Source: Prosapia bicincta | Taxonomy: Eukaryota > Arthropoda > Insecta > Hemiptera > Cercopidae | Length of the DNA stretch: 64,000 bases | Reading direction: 5' to 3' | Assembly: GCA_036971475.1 (NCBI GenBank) | Contig: JBAIZL010000001.1 | Location: 95,466,350-95,530,349, forward strand | In this document: positions 58,907-64,000 of the stretch, in pieces | Layout: each line of letters opens with the position of its first letter | How positions within the stretch are numbered: the stretch's first letter is position 1 | Program-made: the position numbers and the translations under genes | Notes under the pieces: generated by a model | What the model was told of the DNA's origin: nothing | What the model saw: the letters and a program-made list of their open reading frames with translations, nothing else | The model's database searches: none

Positions 58907-60530
58907 ACACACAGAAATATATGTAGACATATTGTAATTTTTATTAATATTTAAACATTTAATAGGAAGGACAAGGAAAATAAATTAGTCAATACTTATG
59001 AAAGGACACAATAATGTTGTGGTACTAGGAATAAAGGAAAATTATGACATCGAATAGGTAGGGTCGCTTATCTCAAGTAGACTTTCTCTCAACCAGGATG
59101 TAGAGACATCTCTACACGCTACCTAATTGTGTAATGCAAATAACTTTTTTATACAATATTTAGGGTTTAGTAAAATGCCTAAATAGAGCGGTTCTTTCTG
59201 TTCTGGATTTGAATCATGTATATTCAGACATCATAAATACCGCTCAAATTATAAAAATTCTTTAATATAAAAATAAAAACTAATATTTTTATTTAATGTC
59301 TGTTAATAATTGTTAATTTTTTTTAATAGCCTATAAAAAAAAACTGTTTTTTACGAAAATATGTTATAGTGTGTACTATTGTAGATAAAATTTAAGGCAA
59401 CTGCAAAGTTCTTTTTATTAAATTGATAAAACGTCGTTAACACAAATAAGCTTTTTCATATTGTTAGGTTCTAATGTACATTTCGATTGCAAAGCAACCA
59501 TCTTCAGAGGAATTTGTTACAGGGAATTATTTTTGCTTCACAATTAAATTGACTTAACTAAATAAAACATTTATTTGTATTTAAGAGGTTTTATTTAGTT
59601 AGTAATATAATATAACTATTCACTTGTATTGAAATTGGAATGAAATATATTTTTATTTATTCTGTGTTAAGGCCCTTCAGGGTCTGATCAGTTTCTTCCC
59701 ATTACCTTTACGATGTTTTCCATTAAACTTAAAACAAATAAAATTGTGTAAATATATGTTATAAATGTGTTTAGTTTAATATATTCACTGGCAATTTGTT
59801 GGAAGTAATTTCAGACCCTCCTGTGGCCTGAATCGATCGACATTACGATTCAAGGAAGTGTACTGTGGAGTCTTTTGTTATCTTGAGAAGTTTAAATACA
59901 AAACTGTTACAAGCAATATTCCTGCCGCCCCCGCCAGAACTCTGGCGTCGTGGTGCCTGGACGCCCATAACTCCGACGCCCCCTCCTATAATCTGATTCC
60001 AGTAATATTTAGTTTCATTCCTTTATTTTCCTCCAGATTCTGCTCATGTATTGAATTCTTTATTCTTAGTCTAGATAAAACTTTGGGTATAGAATAAAGT
60101 AGACGCTATTTCTGATTCGTACTTTTATTGGTAAAGAGTGAATTACTACAGAGAGCGTATGTTTTAGGACGAACCTAGTGCGCGTGTCGTTGTTACTGAT
60201 GCCGAGTCTTGGGGCAGTTTTTTTTATAAATACTGTAAAATCTATAGAGGGCGTATTTTTAACCCCTCCTTCTTCCACTAATTTATATCATATTGATTTG
60301 TGGTGAAACGTTAATTGCAATTACGTACCTCATTATTTCAATATTTCGGTGTTTCATCACATTTTTTGAAAATTTTAATTAAGGCACCACTGAGTTGGAA
60401 TAAATACAGTCCTTTCATAAACTCCCAAATTCTATTTTTCCTTCAACCAACCGCCTAAATAAACAGGCGATAAAAAACTGTGATTAGTTCGTGAACCGAA
60501 AACGACCCCGTGCTATTGTTACCTGCTATT
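58907..60530. other. Non-coding flank downstream of the LTR element
   Basis: It starts with the remaining acacacag of the target microsatellite. No gene is recognised. A 79-codon frame at 59858-60097 is unassigned. One dispersed hairpin unit lies at 59481-59507. Confidence 0.4.
59481..59507 (-). repeat. Dispersed CTGANGATG-hairpin-GAAA unit, copy at 59.5 kb
   Basis: The minus strand reads CTGAAGAT, then the stem GGTTGC-TTT-GCAATC (6 bp, one G-T pair), then GAAATGTACATTA. This is the best-preserved copy in the window. Confidence 0.6.
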
Positions 60531-60542
60531 AATTACGGCTCT

Positions 60543-60642
60543 ATATAAGCAACCACACGTGCGAGGAAACCCCGGACGGGAACAAAGTGGTCTCTGAATA
60601 TTTCGTGCGGAACTTGGCTAAAGGTCAAACATTGGTGCCAAA
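60543..60642 (+). promoter_or_regulatory. Candidate LTR remnant: TATA box followed by a primer-site-like motif
   Basis: TATATAAG at 60543-60550 is followed by CACGTG-like accacacgtgcg and a GC-richer stretch. 90 bp later comes acattggtgccaaa (60630-60643), in which TGGTGCC after ACA resembles the junction of an LTR end with a primer-binding site. No second LTR or pol trace is found. It may equally be an ordinary promoter plus chance. Confidence 0.3.
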
Positions 60643-60643
60643 T

Positions 60644-63600
60644 ACTATTTTATGGTCTAATAATATCGGAATTACTGGAGTTTAAGTCCAGGAGAAAAGT
60701 ATCTACACTTAGTGTGTCTGTGTTAAAAGTATTATTAAATGCTTACCAACACTTAATTAAGTGGGATTCTAAACATGGATATGGACAATAGTCAGTTTTT
60801 AAATCTACAGTAGCAAGCTAGAAATACATTTAAGATTTTTAGTTACTAACATTTTTATTGTATAATAACTTTAAGTATAATCTTATTTCAAAAGTAATTA
60901 ACAGTTATATTAACACGTTTTTATTACAACAAATGAACTATGCTCTTAGAATTCAGGCTAACTGCAGTTTTGTACAACAATAAATTATAGTACTCTAAAC
61001 TGAAATATACTATGAACAAAGAAAATCAAAACATTAATTAAAAAGTGATAATGTACATTTCGCTAATACCGTATCATCATCAAAGGTAATCTTTGAACTA
61101 GATGCTAAATTGGCCTTAAGGTAAATTAATGTATTTCTGTTATTTCTGTCTAACCAAGCGTTTTTATATAGTAAAATGTGTATTAAAATTTTATAAATTT
61201 TAAAAGTTTGTTAACATTAACAATTATATTGAATCTTATTTTAACCAATTATGTTTGTTATAGGAACGTTAAAATTTCTTTTCGCACGCAATCAGTAATA
61301 TATAAAGTAATTAAGACGAGTGTGTGGTGTTAAAAGTAGTTTTTTAAATAATTTTATCCCCAACGACGACGATTTTTTTCGAAATAGCTCATCTATGGAC
61401 TTAAAGGACTTAAATGATCATTGAATGTTCTTTGGAGCTTTTATTAGCATTGAGCTTTTGGGTGTAGTCTGTTTTTTGTAAGAAATTTAAAAGTACGTAG
61501 AGTCGGTAAACCACACTACCTACACTGGCCAAAATACACTCTTCCTTCCAGTACAGGAGATCATTTTGTCCCTTCTTTAATTTCGCCATCATTCCTTCTA
61601 ACCTGCGTTGGGTTTTTCCTTACAAGGAGATTTAAGGGTGCACCCCTTCCTTTATCCTCTGTAGATCTTCTTATAGGTCTTCTAGGTCTTCTATATGTAA
61701 GACACAATGAGTCGTCACACTGATTTCCATACCGGTCTTAGGCGATAATAGACAAGTTAACTGGCCGCCTTTTATTACAAAATACACACGTTTAGCTCCA
61801 TAACCTTATGATCGTTAGTATTTGTGTAAACATAAATAACCTAAAGGTACATTGCAATTAAACTGTTACACTACACGCAACTAGGTAACATGTTTTAAGT
61901 TTTTAAAAAGTTTTAACGTGATAATAAATATGACAAATATCGCCTACTAGAGATAGGAGTGGGTTATGAATATAGGTAGGGTCAAGTAATACGATAAAAC
62001 CCTTTGGTAGACAATAAATACGGAGATCATGTCATTTAGAAAAAACTAGGGATTTGGTTGCCTCTGAGGTTTTGCAGGATCTATCATCGCGACTCTGGCT
62101 GTGGGTAGGAGTTTGGTGACAGGACTTTTGGTAGAGAGCTGGATTTTAGGAGGGGCTTCTGCAAGGCGACATAACTAGGTGTCTACCTGTATCACGTGCA
62201 GGAAAGCGTGATAGATTTACTTTCTATCGCATTTGTAATGTAAAAAATTAAACATGTTTTTTCATTATATGCAGAATAATAATTAGGTTTGATGTAATTA
62301 AATAGCATTAAGGAGATGAGTTAATAATTCCCTGCTACTATGAATAGGGGTTAATTTGTAATATGTATTCAAGGTCACTAACTTGAGTAGTTTTGCTCCT
62401 AAACAGGGTGAAGAGATTTTATAAAATAATGGTAGTGATGAAGAAGGGACTTATGATTTCCCTAAACAATTTTGTTTCTTGGACACTATCTGCTTTATAA
62501 ATTTACTGAGGGAGCCTATCCGCTACACCTCCGTGTAGGAGGGGACAACAAAATATAGATAGAAGGGATATAAAAGGTACATTATATTCATGAAAACAGT
62601 GTCCCTATTTAGTTACTTACCTGCTCTCTAAAGCACCACCTGGTTTTGTGTGGCTTAGTAAACCAAGTTTAAAAGTTTTCTTCTTCTGCGTTAGAAGCCA
62701 GGTCCGGTTCAGATCAGGAGCCCTACCCACTCTATTACTGTCAGTTTTAGAAGAGAGTGTTATTGTTATCTTAAACCTGTGGTTCACTTTGTGCTTACCA
62801 GATCGCTGGTCTTAATGTGACACTGAATTGTAATGTGAACAAATGTTTCTCTTTGAAGATATATTCCAAGCCTTAACACAGGGTAGTAATCACAATTCCA
62901 TTTTAGTGCACTGTAATCTATTACCACCCGCGTAGTGCCTTACTTGCTATATTATAGTTTGACGGTTGGTACTATAAAGTTCAGGCAACCGCTTCGTCAG
63001 TCGATGATTTCCTACTTTATTTTTCGGCAGAAGAGACAAAAGCAAGAAAATAAAAATTAATAAAACCTGATTATAAAAACATGATTTTATATCGAAATCA
63101 GCTTAAAATAATAATAAAATTAGGTTTATTTCCCACTCGAGAACATTGGAATTTTTGTCACTGAAATCTAAAAGCGTGGAGCATTACGAGATTTTTTATT
63201 TTTAAATGCTTTTTTGATATATTGTAATAAAAATGTACAATTGAAAATACTTAAATCCGTTAGATGTGAATTATATTTTAGGCGCCTCACGCTTTTAGTT
63301 GCAGTCATAAAAAATTCTAATGTTCCCGGATAGTGAGTGGCTAGACATTATTTTATTAAGGCCATTTCAAAACAAAATGGACTTTATTGCACTATAAAAA
63401 GAATTATTTTACTCTTTTTAGTCCATTATTTTTACAATTGATTCATGTATTGTCATCCAAAATAAGATGATTAATCAAAATTAAAACTTAATTGGTTACG
63501 GAGGAGTGGGCAAAAATCTGTTACAAGATTTGAACTTCATTAGTCAACATTTCATTTTTCACTTTTTCGCACATAAAACTTCCAGACAAAGCTCTAATTT

Positions 63601-64000
63601 CTTCGCATGTTTTATTGTTAAAGCTATATAATGAATTTTAATTTCTTAGCTTATTGAAAAGCCAGTTAAATTGAGTTTAAAATATCCCACAAGTTAATAA
63701 AAGTTGAAATGAATTAACTACCGTTTCGAGTTATTTTAATTTTTCTATAAACAATACATATAAATGTTTTTTATTAAAAACGTGCTTATTGAAACCTTTA
63801 TTTATAAAATTGCAAAACAAAATTCTCTTTTTACTTTAATTCCAATATTTTATAGTAATTAAATAGGTGTGAGTAATATTGGTAAAGTTTGAAAAGACTC
63901 GGATAAGCTGACTTCAGATTCAATAACTTCTAAAGACATTGGCGAATGGTGTTTGCGAAATTTGATAATAATAGTGCTGACCGGTGGAAAGTAGGCTACT
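60644..64000. other. Non-coding stretch to the window end
   Basis: No array, transposon end or credible gene is seen apart from one dispersed hairpin unit at 61058-61086. A 60-codon minus frame at 61410-61592 is unassigned. Confidence 0.4.
61058..61086 (-). repeat. Dispersed TGATGATG-hairpin-GAAA unit, copy at 61.1 kb
   Basis: The minus strand reads TTTGATGATGATACGGTATT followed by AGCGAAATGTACATTA. It shares the tail GAAATGTACATTA with the copy at 59.5 kb, so the two belong to one repeat family. Confidence 0.5.

Overview
This is an AT-rich, gene-poor stretch of an animal nuclear genome, probably an invertebrate and plausibly an arthropod. The evidence is long di-nucleotide microsatellites, many minisatellite arrays, a hAT-type non-autonomous DNA transposon, a non-LTR retrotransposon remnant and an apparently intact Ty3/gypsy-type LTR retrotransposon with a tRNA-Lys primer site. 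I see no convincing host protein-coding gene, rRNA or functional tRNA. The species cannot be fixed from the sequence alone.

Layout. 0-2 kb: an 810-bp hAT-like element with a perfect 8-bp target duplication, then a diverged tandem pair of about 490 bp. 5.5 kb: a small array of kappa-B-like GGGAATTTCC boxes. 7.9-11.7 kb: a 61-bp minisatellite (about 27 copies) followed by a 230-bp array (about 8 copies). 14-16.2 kb: a 119-bp array grading into degenerate repeats. 17.8-18.1 kb: a compound CA/CT microsatellite. 20.1-20.4 kb: a fold-back element next to a tRNA-Leu-like box. 25.5-26.7 kb: a 37-bp array. 29-30 kb: a 36-bp array. 32.7 and 38.4 kb: two inverted-repeat fold-backs built around a CTGATGATG motif. 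36.6-37.1 kb: the broken C-terminal end of a non-LTR retrotransposon ORF2. 39.8-41.8 kb and 43.6-44.7 kb: further arrays of about 46, 130 and 151 bp. Recognisable tandem arrays occupy roughly a sixth of the window.

47.2-58.9 kb holds the main functional unit, an 11.7-kb LTR retrotransposon on the + strand, inserted in a CA microsatellite. Its 2,019-bp LTRs differ at one position that I can find, so the insertion is very young. Between them lie a primer-binding site matching tRNA-Lys, a gag ORF (coiled coil plus capsid-like region, no zinc knuckle), a textbook -1 frameshift signal (A AAA AAC, then a stop, a 9-nt spacer and an 8-bp stem), and a pol ORF with all expected catalytic residues of protease, reverse transcriptase, RNase H and integrase. 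There is no env. The 1.8-kb 3' region contains a decayed, rearranged mosaic of pol-like sequence.

A recurring signal not explained by standard annotation is a dispersed unit of the form CTGANGATG, short hairpin, then GAAACG. It is found at about seven places, including inside the LTRs (minus strand), and it recalls, without fully matching, a hammerhead ribozyme core. Two further places look like candidate core promoters (31.7 kb and 60.5 kb), the second possibly from an LTR remnant.
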